Source of the DNA: Methanococcoides burtonii DSM 6242
GTDB lineage: Archaea; Halobacteriota; Methanosarcinia; Methanosarcinales; Methanosarcinaceae
Direction of reading: 5' to 3'
DNA length: 64,000 nt
Assembly (NCBI RefSeq): GCF_000013725.1
Contig: NC_007955.1
Location: forward strand, 1,457,579-1,521,578
Part shown: piece after piece, positions 35,112 through 44,011 of the stretch
Position numbering within the stretch: the stretch's first letter is position 1
Layout: every line of letters starts with the position of its first letter
Made by a program: the position numbers and the translations under genes
Notes under the pieces: generated by a model
Database searches by the model: none
Told to the model about the DNA's origin: nothing
Seen by the model: only the letters and a program-made list of their open reading frames with translations

Positions 35112-35942
35112 TTATTGTTCAAGATCTGAGTAAATTTTGATAAATTCAGCCATTAGTGTTACGATGATGGAAGAGTAATACATCCACAAAAAGATAGCGA
35201 GAAAAGCACCAATTTTCGTATAAACAGTTGTAAAATTGCTATATGAGATATATAAGCTAAAAAGATGTTTGCCAAGGGTGATGAAAAAGACAGTCAGAAA
35301 TGAGCCTATGCCAATATACTTAATTTTGACCTTCTTGTCAGGAAGGGCCATATAAAGATAAATAAAAAAGAATATAAGTACGAAGAAGGTTACGATAGAG
35401 GAAATATATTGCATAAGCTCCAAAGGCAACGGATGAATGATAGTGAGCATGTTTGAGATCACTACTAAAAATATCTCTGCAAGAATGCTTATTATCAGCA
35501 ACAAGCTAAAGATAAAAACCGCAACAAATGAAGAGATACGTTTCTTGAACAATCTTTGACTCCATCCTTTTTTAGAATCCAAAACTCCCCACATATGATC
35601 GATCGTTTTCTGGAACTGTAAGAAGATGTTGCCAGCACTCCAGAGGAAAAGTAAAAAACTGATTATCAATCCAAATGTCAGGGAACTTGTTTCCGGTAAT
35701 TGATGGAAGAGTAGATTAAATGAATTTATAATTTCTTCATCTGCAAAAGGTGAAATGTAATCGATAATTGTTGCCTGAAGTAGTTCCACTTTCAAGAACA
35801 TTCCTCCCAGGGATGATGAAAATAAAAGTAAGGAAGGAAGACTGAGTATTAAATAAAATGAAAGAGCTGCACTGAAAGAGGTACCATCGTCAGCAATCCA
35901 TCTTTTAATAGTTTGTAAAGCCACATCCTTGAGTTTTCCCAT
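35112..35942 (-). CDS. YihY/BrkB family membrane protein
   Basis: A 276-residue integral membrane protein with about six spans. ADDGTSFSAALSFYLILSLPSLLLF near the N-terminus and SAGNIFLQFQKTIDHMWGV in the middle are typical of the BrkB (former 'ribonuclease BN') family, whose function is unsettled. I start at ATG 35940-35942 (MGKLKDVALQTIKRW) because homologues begin at this helix; the frame is open to 36074. The upstream extension is polar, then hydrophobic, and lacks a ribosome binding site. Confidence 0.82.
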   Translation of the reverse strand: MGKLKDVALQTIKRWIADDGTSFSAALSFYLILSLPSLLLFSSSLGGMFLKVELLQATIIDYISPFADEEIINSFNLLFHQLPETSSLTFGLIISFLLFLWSAGNIFLQFQKTIDHMWGVLDSKKGWSQRLFKKRISSFVAVFIFSLLLIISILAEIFLVVISNMLTIIHPLPLELMQYISSIVTFFVLIFFFIYLYMALPDKKVKIKYIGIGSFLTVFFITLGKHLFSLYISYSNFTTVYTKIGAFLAIFLWMYYSSIIVTLMAEFIKIYSDLEQ

Positions 35943-36159
35943 GAAAAGCAATGAACTTATAGCTACAATTAGTTTCTGATAACTTTTGTTTTCAGGGTTA
36001 AAAAAAGAACGATGTTTATACTTATTTTTGTCCCACAACCTTTCTGGACAAAAGGTATTTAACCCAAACCGCACAAGAATTTAATGGGAGTAATGCATCA
36101 GCGTTTTGCTGATGTGTAAAACATTGTAAATGGATTGTATTACTGAAAAGGGGAAGAAT

Positions 36160-36354
36160 ATGTCAAAATTTGAAATATATACTGACAAGAGTGGAAAATA
36201 CAGGTTCAGGCTCAAAGCAAAGAATGGAGAGATCGTAGCAACAGGGCAGGGCTATGCGACCAAAGCAGGCTGCATGAATGGTATAAAGTCTGTCAAGAAC
36301 AATGCCATGGATGCCGAGATAGTTGAGATCGAGACACCTTCTGAAGGAGAATAA
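36160..36354 (+). CDS. YegP/DUF1508 family protein
   Basis: A 64-residue single-repeat YegP domain: KFEIYTDKSGKYRFRLKAKNGEIVATGQGYATKAGCMNGIKSV pattern, with the typical 'F.I..D..G.YRFRL.A.NG..I..S..Y..K..C..GI.S' layout. The ATG at 36160 follows GGGGAAG; an earlier in-frame ATG lacks a site. Function of the family is unknown; often stress-linked in bacteria. Confidence 0.85.
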   Translation: MSKFEIYTDKSGKYRFRLKAKNGEIVATGQGYATKAGCMNGIKSVKNNAMDAEIVEIETPSEGE

Positions 36355-36651
36355 GTGGTCATTTCGGATATCCGGAATGTATCATTTCAATTCTGCAATT
36401 TTTTAACATTTTTACATTTTGAAATTGCTCATATTTTCGCTGGGAATCAAAGAAATTCATTAGCAATGCCAACATGAAATGGAACTATGAGCCATACATA
36501 TTCCTGCCTTTGAGCCATCAATCCGCCCTTGTGTACATCATACCCCAACTTCTGCCACATACATTCAACTGAATATATAATAGTGAGAAATGATTGAAAT
36601 TATTATGTACCGATCTTTATACGACAATAATAAATTATGTGCAGAGAATAA
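36355..36651. other. Spacer, no supported gene
   Basis: About 300 A+T-rich bases. No complete frame, RNA gene or repeat could be recognised. It ends where the RimK-like remnant begins, so it may contain unrecognisable remains of that gene's front. Confidence 0.4.
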
Positions 36652-37071
36652 ATTAAAAATAATCGTACTCTTTTGACCCTACAGGAATTCGTAAGTACCA
36701 GTATGGGACGGGACCTTCGTGTCATAATTATTGGAGGACGTGCCATAGCCCGCATGGTAAGGGTAGCAAAGAAAGGAGATTTCAAAGATAAATTATCAAG
36801 AGGAGGAATGATAAGGTCCTTTGAAATGACACCTGAGATAGAATGGCTGGCTACCGAAAGTGCAAGTGTTTTCGGTATTGAGATCGCAGGAATGGGCCTG
36901 CTTTTCGATGGAGAACACTTCAAAGTATGTGAAGCGAATTTCTCGCCAGGATTTGAAGGTGTGGAAAGCTGTTGTGGCATAGATATCGCACAGGAAATGT
37001 GCAACTTCATAAGAGTGCGTCTTGGAATGATCCCGGAAGAGGAAGAAGGGAACAAAGAAAATATGAATTAA
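36652..37071 (+). pseudogene. C-terminal fragment of a RimK-like ATP-grasp ligase
   Basis: The fragment shows QEFVSTSMGRDLRVIIIGGRAIARMVRVAKKGDF, then EWLATESASVFGIEIAGMGLLFDGEHFKVCEANFSPGF, which is the C-terminal half of the ATP-grasp fold of RimK-type glutamate ligases, including the metal-binding E.N motif. The N-terminal two thirds are missing: the frame is closed by TAA at 36649, there is no suitable start codon with ribosome binding site, and no RimK sequence is seen upstream. It probably is a remnant; a TTG start at 36673 would give 132 residues without substrate-binding part. Confidence 0.75.
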
Positions 37072-37089
37072 AAGAGGTTCTTAAGAACC

Positions 37090-37899
37090 TCATTCCATTA
37101 CATTGTCAATGATGAACTCAAATGTACCAGTAACACCGTTCACATTTACGGTATAAACACCCTTTTCAAGACCATATACATCCAGAGGAATGTTTACTTC
37201 AAAAGGAACAAGTGCCTGAGTACATGCTACATCCTTTGGTCTTTTGGTCTTCAGTGCGATATCAAATCCATTTCCAGTATTAACGGTCTCAATGTTCTCC
37301 TCATCGATGAAAGTGCAACCATCAGGCAGATTCCCGATTGCTGTCACACTTATCTGAAGGGGGAATGATTCCATGACCATTATTTGAACATCATCCACAA
37401 CAGCAGTACCAACTATATATTCCTCACCAGTGTCATCGGATGCAAGCGAGTCAGCCAAGACAACTACATTCATAGTAAACGTATCCTCGTTGCCGGTCAC
37501 ATTCTCCCAGGACATCTTGTAAATAGCATTTATCTGATAATTTCCCTCAGATGAAGCTTTGAGAGTCCATTCGTGAACACCACCCGCACCCGGCATTGGC
37601 TCATCCGGACCTACAAACTCATCTTTTACCAGCACGATGCCTTCAGGAAGAGAAAGGTCCCACGAATAACCTGTGGAAGGATTCTCATTGAGCTTCAGAA
37701 CTATACTGTCGCCCATCTTAAGAGATATCTCACTGCTGTTCGCTTCTTCGGAAAAGACAGTTCCTGAAACAACCGTATCATCAACATCCAGAGGATCATC
37801 AGTAGTGCCAGTATCCGTACAACCCATCGAAAATGCCGCAACTGTAACTGCCACAATTGAAATAAGTACGAGAATGCACATTCGTGTATATCGTTTCAT
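37090..37899 (-). CDS. Chagasin-type protease inhibitor lipoprotein
   Basis: A 269-residue exported protein with signal peptide and lipobox FSMGCTD (Cys27). The first domain (about 40-150) is a chagasin/I42 cysteine-protease inhibitor: the three binding loops NPSTGYSW, GAGGVHEW and YKMSWE match the family's NPTTG, GxG and RPW/W loops. A second domain (about 155-265) is beta-rich, resembling a surface-protein Ig-like module. Such inhibitors protect against papain-like proteases. The broken metalloprotease 4 kb away is of a different class, so no direct link is implied. Confidence 0.87.
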   Translation of the reverse strand: MKRYTRMCILVLISIVAVTVAAFSMGCTDTGTTDDPLDVDDTVVSGTVFSEEANSSEISLKMGDSIVLKLNENPSTGYSWDLSLPEGIVLVKDEFVGPDEPMPGAGGVHEWTLKASSEGNYQINAIYKMSWENVTGNEDTFTMNVVVLADSLASDDTGEEYIVGTAVVDDVQIMVMESFPLQISVTAIGNLPDGCTFIDEENIETVNTGNGFDIALKTKRPKDVACTQALVPFEVNIPLDVYGLEKGVYTVNVNGVTGTFEFIIDNVME

Positions 37900-38094
37900 T
37901 GTAATATCTCCTAATAACAGAAATGACCCGTTCCTATATATCCATATCTTAAACTACGAATTCATTTGAAGCTATTCGATATTGATTTTTGGCAAAATTA
38001 TAGTAATTAACAATCAATCGATGAGGAAATAAAAACTCACAGTTTTTCTTAGAGATCACTGACATCCCACCTACCCATCTATCGCCTTACTCCC

Positions 38095-38391
38095 ATGACA
38101 ATGGGAACCCCGGTATCTACAATAAGCAGAATATTCATCCTTGAATGTGGGATATTGGGATTAATAGGAGCGATGATAGGATCGTTCTCCGGAGTAGTAA
38201 TCGCTCGGATGATAGGAAGCGGTACAGTCCCTGCAGATTTATATGGAATAGAAAAGATTCCCGTGATCATCAACAGTGCGGATATATTTATAACAGTTAT
38301 AAGTGTATTTTTACTTAATCTGGTCACAGGAGTCTAAACCACCCAACGTGCAGCAAGATTCAATCCAGTAGAAGCAATTTTATCAAATTGA
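38095..38391 (+). pseudogene. C-terminal remnant of an ABC transporter permease (FtsX/MacB type)
   Basis: The reading GTPVSTISRIFILECGILGLIG then FSGVVIARMIG and a last membrane helix is the C-terminal end of a LolE/MacB-type permease. After a TAA at 38335-38337 the same frame goes on with TTQRAARFNPVEAILSN and a TGA at 38389-38391; the P/A-rich 'RAARFNPVEAI' is the normal end of these proteins. So the N-terminal part is missing and the rest carries an in-frame stop. Confidence 0.8.
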
Positions 38392-38648
38392 GAATCGAGT
38401 TATTGTTGAGCAAAATGTTTGCAACACTTATTTACTAAATTTATAATTTTACTGAAAAATTAGTAAAATTTCGGATTTTAAGGCGCAACGTGTATATACA
38501 ATAAATGATTTATTTTAATTAGATGAGCGGGAAATTAATTCTTTTAAAGTACCCCCACTCCCCAACCCGCTCATACCACCTTCATTAAGCAAACGTTCCA
38601 TTGACACTTTTTTGACGATCGTTAAATTGAAAATAACAGGTTTTCAAT

Positions 38649-39569
38649 TTATATATTGGCGAAAATGGAGACGATCTTTTTTGATAGATCTTTACTTATT
38701 TCAAGAGACTTCATCAACGTATTTGTAGAAACGACATCTACCCCCATTTTTTGAAACTGTTCAGGGGAAGTAGTATCACGATCATCAAGTACAAGGACAT
38801 CAAGAAATTCACGATAACAGTCAGCAATACCCCTGGAGGACACATCAAACCCTCGAGCAGTCATAAACTTACCAGCAGGACCACTGACTGCTTCATTCCC
38901 AATAATAGGACTTACTGCAACCACTTTTTTCTTACGGAGGATTCTGGACATACCGGGAAGGGAAATAATTGGACCTATGCTTGTGATAGGGTTGCTTGGG
39001 CCTATCAGAACCTCATCGTCGCTCTCAAGCGCTTCTAGCACCAGCGAACATATGGAAGCCTCTTCAATGCCTTCCTGTTCGACGGACAGAACTTCCGGCA
39101 CACCGTGCTGTTTTACCCAAAAATCTTGAAAATGGACATGACCAGAAGGCGTCTCGACTATTGTACGAACAGAGTCATCAGACATTGGAAGTACATTTAC
39201 CCCGATCCCATATACAGAAAGCAGTTCATGTATAGATTCTGACAGAGACAGTCCCTGTCTCAATAGATCCGACCTCATAATATGAGTGACACGATCAAGA
39301 TCACCTATCATCATACTTTCATCATGACCAAGTTCTTTCATCTCCCTGTGGGTCTGGAAAGTATCGTCTTTGACGCCCCACCATTTGTCCCGATCAATTC
39401 GGCCGGACAAGAGATAGAGTATAGTATCAATGTCAGGAGTTATCAGATTTCCCGAGACCCATACATCTTCAGCAGTGTTCACAACAACGGTCAATTCGTC
39501 TTCCGGAACAATGTGCCTTAGACCATCGAGCAACTTAGGAGTACCGGTCCCACCTGAAAATATTATCAT
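38649..39569 (-). CDS. cofD: 2-phospho-L-lactate transferase CofD (F420 synthesis)
   Basis: Joins the phospholactyl (or related) group to the deazaflavin Fo to give F420-0, an early step of coenzyme F420 synthesis; F420 is essential in methanogens. The N-terminus FSGGTGTPKLLDGL is the family's P-loop-like motif; VNTAEDVWVSGNLITPDIDT binds Fo; GPSNPITSIGPI is a further mark. 306 residues is normal. A GAGGT site precedes the ATG. It is divergent from the HD protein gene. Confidence 0.95.
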   Translation of the reverse strand: MIIFSGGTGTPKLLDGLRHIVPEDELTVVVNTAEDVWVSGNLITPDIDTILYLLSGRIDRDKWWGVKDDTFQTHREMKELGHDESMMIGDLDRVTHIMRSDLLRQGLSLSESIHELLSVYGIGVNVLPMSDDSVRTIVETPSGHVHFQDFWVKQHGVPEVLSVEQEGIEEASICSLVLEALESDDEVLIGPSNPITSIGPIISLPGMSRILRKKKVVAVSPIIGNEAVSGPAGKFMTARGFDVSSRGIADCYREFLDVLVLDDRDTTSPEQFQKMGVDVVSTNTLMKSLEISKDLSKKIVSIFANI

Positions 39570-39634
39570 ATAATATAACCTCAGTATTATGCATTAACGG
39601 AACATGATTATATAATGAGGTATATTTAAAGGGT

Positions 39635-40837
39635 ATGAAGGTTATCCGGGATCCGATACACGGCTATATAGAACTGGACGAACTGATCTTGCCGCTGATA
39701 GACACTCCTCAAGTGCAGCGATTAAGAAGAATAAAGCAACTAGGACTCTCGAATCTAGTGTACCCTGGAGCGAACCACACTCGTTTTGAACATTCTTTGG
39801 GAGTCATGCACCTTGCCACCATGCTGACCTCACAGATAGACTCTATTGAAAATGAAGAGAAAGAGGAACTTCGTGCAGCCGCACTCCTTCACGACATCGG
39901 GCATGGACCCCTTTCACACGCAACTGAGAACCTTATCAGACATTATACCAGAGAACGACATGAAGATGTCAAATCGATCCTCAGGAAAGGAGAGATATCT
40001 GAGATATTGGAGGATAACGGATTAGACCCGATGACCATCGCAGCCCACATAAAAGGTGAGACAGACCTTGGGAAAATAGTCAATAGTGAGATCGATGTTG
40101 ACCGCATGGACTACCTTGTAAGGGATGCACATTATACAGGAGTAGCATTTGGACTTGTAGACTATGTCCGCCTCATACATGAGATGAGGTTCTACGAAAA
40201 TAATCTTGTTGTGAACGCAGGCGGTCTGAAAGCAGCAGAGTCACTACTAGTATCCCGATTTCTGATGCACCCATCTGTTTATTACCATCACGTATCAAGG
40301 ATCGCTGAGACAATGTTCACACGGGCAGTGAAACATCTTATTGACAAAGGTGCCCTGGATCCTTTCAAATTAAGAATGATGGAAGATGATCAATTATTTG
40401 AACTGATAAGGGCAGATGACGATTACGCAGGAAAGATCGCCAAAAGGCTTGATGAAAGAAGGCTCTACAAACGTGCCCTTCATGTCGGTCATGAAGTGGT
40501 AGGAGAAGGAGTTATGCGGTATCGAGGAAAAGTGGAAAGGGTCGAAGCCGAAATTGCAGACATGGTGGGCATCGACAGTCAGGAGATACTCATCGATATT
40601 CCGAAAAGACCGGAAATTGCCGAAATGAAAGCATTGATCAATATGAACGGGAAAATGGTACGTCTTGATGAAGCATCCAATATCGTTGCAACCCTTGAAA
40701 AAGCACATTTTGACAATTGGAAGATGGGAGTTTATACTATAAAGGAGCACAGAGATGCAGTGGGTAAAGCTGCACGCGAGTTCTTCGGTGCTAAAAAAGA
40801 AACTACACAATACCGTTTTAGCGACATTGAGGAATGA
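39635..40837 (+). CDS. HD-domain phosphohydrolase (COG1078)
   Basis: A 400-residue cytosolic HD hydrolase related to dNTP triphosphohydrolases. Metal ligands lie in HTRFEHSLGVMHLA, LLHDIGHGPLSH and EIDVDRMDYLVRDAHYTG. The N-terminus KVIRDPIHGYIELDELILPLIDTPQVQRLRRIKQLG is the family's signature. ATTATATAAT 25 bases before the ATG suggests a leaderless message. The next gene's ATG overlaps its stop. The substrate is not known from sequence. Confidence 0.9.
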   Translation: MKVIRDPIHGYIELDELILPLIDTPQVQRLRRIKQLGLSNLVYPGANHTRFEHSLGVMHLATMLTSQIDSIENEEKEELRAAALLHDIGHGPLSHATENLIRHYTRERHEDVKSILRKGEISEILEDNGLDPMTIAAHIKGETDLGKIVNSEIDVDRMDYLVRDAHYTGVAFGLVDYVRLIHEMRFYENNLVVNAGGLKAAESLLVSRFLMHPSVYYHHVSRIAETMFTRAVKHLIDKGALDPFKLRMMEDDQLFELIRADDDYAGKIAKRLDERRLYKRALHVGHEVVGEGVMRYRGKVERVEAEIADMVGIDSQEILIDIPKRPEIAEMKALINMNGKMVRLDEASNIVATLEKAHFDNWKMGVYTIKEHRDAVGKAAREFFGAKKETTQYRFSDIEE

Positions 40838-41196
40838 ATTTGCCAATACTTACAAAACTAACAAGTCGGGGAGAACTTGTACTGGAACATAGGAATATCG
40901 GGGACGACATCATTGTGACACTCACCGGAGGAGACGGCCATGTGGGCGCAGTTGCTGTTGGGCATTATGACAACACTGGAGGACATGCATCCTCTTCAGT
41001 CATCACATTGCCTTCCCACAGAGATGATGCTATTGCACTTGATGCAGCAAGGAAGATAACTTCTGCCACCCATAACACAACAATACTTACCGCAGGGATA
41101 CATTTTCCGGATATAACGAATGAGGAGATCAGAGAAGTGCTTTCAAAAGCTGATGAACTTATTAATGATCTAATAAGAGCATTGGAGGAAGCATAA
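40834..41196 (+). CDS. LpdD-like protein (prenylated-flavin decarboxylase accessory)
   Basis: A 120-residue protein with ILTGGDGHVGAVAVG-like core (VTLTGGDGHVGAVAVGHYD) and a conserved C-terminal helix. It resembles the LpdD family, small subunits or chaperones associated with UbiD-type decarboxylases that use prenylated FMN. It sits between the HD gene and ubiX with a four-base overlap on one side and two bases on the other, which supports a role in prenyl-FMN chemistry. The UbiD-type enzyme itself is not in the window. Confidence 0.75.
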   Translation: MNLPILTKLTSRGELVLEHRNIGDDIIVTLTGGDGHVGAVAVGHYDNTGGHASSSVITLPSHRDDAIALDAARKITSATHNTTILTAGIHFPDITNEEIREVLSKADELINDLIRALEEA

Positions 41197-41198
41197 CA

Positions 41199-41750
41199 AT
41201 GGAGATAGTTATTGGGATAAGTGGAGCATCCGGCGCCCAGTATGGCATTCGGCTTCTGGAAGTCCTTTCTGAAATGGATATTGATACCCACCTGGTCCTC
41301 ACAGAAGCAGCTAAGAAAATACTCAAAGTGGAAACCGACTACACCACGGAAGACATCGAGGACATGGCAACTGCAGTTTACGATGAGAAGGATTTTACAG
41401 CACCGATCGCAAGTGGCTCTCACCCGTTCGAAGGAATGATAATTGCCCCCTGCAGCATGAAAACACTGGCATCTGTGGCAAATGGAACATCTGATAACCT
41501 GATAGCACGTGCGGCAGACGTTTGTCTTAAGGAAAGGCGAAAACTGATACTGATGACACGCGAAACTCCCCTTAGCGGAATACATATAGAGAACATGCTA
41601 AGAGCACACAATGCAGGAGCAATTTTGTTGCCCGCATGCCCGGGATTCTATAACAGACCAAACGCAATGGAAGAACTTATCGATTTTATGGCAGGAAGGG
41701 CACTTGACCTAATGAAGATAGAAAATAGCATATATCGTCGCTGGAAATGA
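41199..41750 (+). CDS. ubiX: Flavin prenyltransferase UbiX
   Basis: Makes prenylated FMN, cofactor of UbiD decarboxylases, from FMN and dimethylallyl phosphate. Flavin-binding GISGASGAQYGIRLLEVL at the start; PCSMKTLASVANGTSDNLIARAADVCLKERRKLILMTRETP is the conserved core, and PGFYNRP lies near the end. 183 residues is typical. GGAGG precedes the ATG. In archaea prenyl-FMN is needed, for example, for mevalonate-pathway decarboxylation. Confidence 0.95.
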   Translation: MEIVIGISGASGAQYGIRLLEVLSEMDIDTHLVLTEAAKKILKVETDYTTEDIEDMATAVYDEKDFTAPIASGSHPFEGMIIAPCSMKTLASVANGTSDNLIARAADVCLKERRKLILMTRETPLSGIHIENMLRAHNAGAILLPACPGFYNRPNAMEELIDFMAGRALDLMKIENSIYRRWK

Positions 41751-41909
41751 TAATTTGGCATTGTAGCCATAATTGCCGTCCAACTTCCATAAAATATAAC
41801 ATAAGACCCAGGGGTTGAATAGATAAGTATATCTATAATAAGTCATATTTAGGGAATCGTGTCATGAAAGACGCTGCATGCGAGGTTCTGTGCATGTGAT
41901 TCACACGAT

Positions 41910-41986
41910 GGGATAGTAGGGTAGCCTGGTCATCCTCGAGCGTTTGGGACGCTTGGACTGCGGTTCAAATCCGCGCTATCCCACCA
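41910..41986 (+). tRNA. tRNA-Pro (UGG)
   Basis: Acceptor stem GGGATAG/CTATCCC pairs perfectly; anticodon arm GAGCG-TTTGGGA-CGCTT gives anticodon TGG; T arm GCGG-TTCAAAT-CCGC. The 3' CCA is encoded (41984-41986), unlike the Ser and Gly tRNA genes in this window. No intron. Confidence 0.95.
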
Positions 41987-42266
41987 GAATCTTTTATACA
42001 ATTGTTTTACAACTTTATTGATATACCGTTTGCACCTGGATTGTACCCACACTATACAGCACATACTAGTTTTACATCCACACTACAACCATTGTACGAA
42101 CTACACCACCATTAGATCTGCGAGTAGCAACAAAACCATACGGTCTAAAACCATACACCAGGAGAATCAGATCAGACCCGAGCACTCCCCATGAATCTCA
42201 GGCACATGAACGATGTACCAAACATCCTGGATAGTTTTATTAAATATGCAGTACACACAAATTGCC
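41987..42266. other. Spacer between tRNA-Pro and the MoaD-like gene
   Basis: 280 bases without a gene. I looked for a fluoride riboswitch that might serve the crcB genes further on and did not see its consensus. An in-frame extension of the next gene to 42213 exists but carries no better start signal. Confidence 0.4.
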
Positions 42267-42551
42267 ATGGTCGGAGTAAAAATAAAACTTTTCGCAAACC
42301 TAAGGGAGATCGCAGGTGTTTCCGAACTTGAACTAGAAGGAGAGAACATTCAGGAAATACTGGACATACTTCAGAACGATCACCCACAGATACAGGAACT
42401 TATTTATGATGATGATAGAGGCAAAAAGGAAATTCGAGCCTACATTAATATCCTGATCAATGGAAACAATATCCAGCACCTTGAAGGATCGGACACTGTT
42501 TTGAACGAAGGCGATGAGATTGCCATATTTCCACCGGTGTCCGGCGGTTAA
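42267..42551 (+). CDS. MoaD/ThiS-like sulfur-carrier protein
   Basis: A 94-residue ubiquitin-fold protein: MVGVKIKLFANLREIAGVSE at the start and EIAIFPPVSGG at the end. The C-terminal Gly-Gly would be adenylated and thiocarboxylated for sulfur transfer to molybdopterin or other products, or used as a small archaeal modifier (SAMP). I start at ATG 42267. It is not next to other cofactor genes; moaB is 2.4 kb downstream on the other strand. Confidence 0.88.
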   Translation: MVGVKIKLFANLREIAGVSELELEGENIQEILDILQNDHPQIQELIYDDDRGKKEIRAYINILINGNNIQHLEGSDTVLNEGDEIAIFPPVSGG

Positions 42552-42583
42552 AGCAATTTATTGATGAACAGCAGACCCTGGTA

Positions 42584-42961
42584 ATGAGAACTCCCAACCC
42601 CATCATTGAACTGTCGGGAATTGCAGCAGGAGGATTCCTGGGTGCTATCTCAAGGTATCTCATAACATCGACCATAGTATCACCAACAGGAACACTTATT
42701 GTGAATGTATTGGGAAGTCTGCTCATAGGAATGTTGATGTACGACAACGAATACATCGGATACGTTGACCAGAGAACACGTTTGATCATCGGGACAGGGT
42801 TTTTGGGTTCTTTTACTACATTTTCCACTTTTGTAGTACAAACATATTCACTCGGAGGAACTCCGGCCATAGTGAATATTTTAGCGAACATACTGATGAC
42901 CATTCTCGCAGTCTTCGCAGGGAGAGGTATGATCATACACATCTCAAGGAGGAAGAGGTGA
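42584..42961 (+). CDS. crcB: CrcB/Fluc fluoride channel, first copy
   Basis: A 125-residue membrane protein with four spans that exports fluoride as a dual-topology dimer or as a heterodimer of two copies. Signature parts: GAISRYLI near residue 20, GTLIVNVLGSLLIGML (with the conserved Asn) and [12 protein letters not shown] (the Phe-box and sodium site). It runs directly into a second copy, starting one base after its TGA stop. Confidence 0.92.
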   Translation: MRTPNPIIELSGIAAGGFLGAISRYLITSTIVSPTGTLIVNVLGSLLIGMLMYDNEYIGYVDQRTRLIIGTGFLGSFTTFSTFVVQTYSLGGTPAIVNILANILMTILAVFAGRGMIIHISRRKR

Positions 42962-42962
42962 T

Positions 42963-43328
42963 ATGACAATAGGAATGGAAGAGATCCTGCTTGTAGGACT
43001 TGGAGGGGCACTGGGAGCACCATTAAGATACATAGTGTCGGGCATAGTACCAAAAGTGAAGAACATCCCCACAGGAACACTCCTTGTCAACGTGATCGGA
43101 AGTACCATTCTTTCAACCCTCACTTTTATGCCATCCTAGAATATTAGTCTGCACTTTGTAAATATCGGGTTGCTTGGTTCTTTCACCACATTTTCCACAT
43201 TTTCATATGAAACTTCCAGAATGCTTGAAGAAGGAAGAAGAAACAGTTTCATTTCAAATATAGTATTAAATGTTTTTTTGTGTCTATCAGGAGTGTTAAT
43301 AGGCCACCAATTAGCAAGCTTAATCTAA
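42963..43328 (+). CDS. crcB: CrcB/Fluc fluoride channel, second copy, with in-frame amber (candidate pyrrolysine) codon
   Basis: The frame runs 122 codons from ATG 42963 to TAA 43326-43328 with a single TAG at 43137-43139 (codon 59). Both sides are clearly Crc[16 protein letters not shown] and [13 protein letters not shown] before, [22 protein letters not shown] and four-span C-terminus after. No frameshift is needed, and no other defect is seen. The TAG falls in the loop between spans 2 and 3, where the first copy has a variable polar stretch. In a pyrrolysine-decoding organism it may be read through; otherwise the 58-residue product would lack the Phe-box. Overlaps nothing; follows copy 1 by one base. 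Confidence 0.85.
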
Positions 43329-43349
43329 TTTAAGAGAAAATTAGATAGC

Positions 43350-43658
43350 ATGGTATCAAAAATTCTCAGGATATTCCTTAATGAAAATTGTATATTTGAT
43401 GGAAAAGTAGCACATGAGGCCATATTGGAACTACTCAAAGAAGCCAGGGTATCAGGAGCAACAGTCCTCCATGGTATCGAAGGATATGGCGTGCATAATA
43501 AGATACATACTGCAAGCATACTTAGACTTGGAACCCAGCTTCCCATAATAGTAGAAGCTATTGATTCAGAAGAAAAAATCAGGGAGATACTCCCAAACAT
43601 AAGAAAGATGGTCCCTGAAGGACTGATCACTCTTCAGGAAGTGGAGATAATCCACTGA
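43350..43658 (+). CDS. DUF190 family protein, linked to CrcB
   Basis: A 102-residue cytosolic PII-like protein of COG1993/DUF190. Pattern: ILRIFLNENCIFDGKVAHEAILELLKEARVSGATVLHGIEGYG and the end GLITLQEVEII are typical. It often lies next to crcB genes and may regulate fluoride export, though no mechanism is established. It starts 21 bases after the second crcB, so the MoaD-like gene, both crcB genes and this one form a plus-strand run. Confidence 0.88.
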   Translation: MVSKILRIFLNENCIFDGKVAHEAILELLKEARVSGATVLHGIEGYGVHNKIHTASILRLGTQLPIIVEAIDSEEKIREILPNIRKMVPEGLITLQEVEIIH

Positions 43659-43660
43659 TA

Positions 43661-43921
43661 TCAACGGTAAAGTACTACTGAACTTCCCCTTACATCAATG
43701 ACAGTTGTCCGTGTGGCCTCAGCAAGATTCTCAGCTATCGCATCAATTCCATCTTCATAAGAAGCACTTTTAAGAACTTTTACCTTTACCAGATGCCTCT
43801 CTTTAATGTGTTTTTTCAGTTCCATGATGAGCTGGTCAGTGATGCCGCCTTTGCCAACATTAATAATAGGTTTGATATTAGTGGCTTCAGACCTGAGTTT
43901 GTATAGTCTTTCTTTATCCAT
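43661..43921 (-). CDS. YhbY/CRM-domain RNA-binding protein
   Basis: An 86-residue single CRM domain: LRSEATNIKPIINVGKGGITDQLIMELKKHIKERHLVKVKVL holds the conserved GxxG loop (GKGG) that contacts RNA. The family associates with pre-ribosomal particles in bacteria. It ends two bases beyond the convergent DUF190 gene. Confidence 0.92.
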   Translation of the reverse strand: MDKERLYKLRSEATNIKPIINVGKGGITDQLIMELKKHIKERHLVKVKVLKSASYEDGIDAIAENLAEATRTTVIDVRGSSVVLYR

Positions 43922-44011
43922 GATGAACCTACAGAAAATTTATTTAAGTTATACCTTTCGGCAGCACATGTAAACAATATTTTGAAATCATTATATTTGT
44001 AAGGATATTGT

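Noticed and set aside
41987-42584. Fluoride riboswitch before the crcB genes
   Set aside because: I searched by eye for the conserved core of the crcB motif on the plus strand and did not find it.
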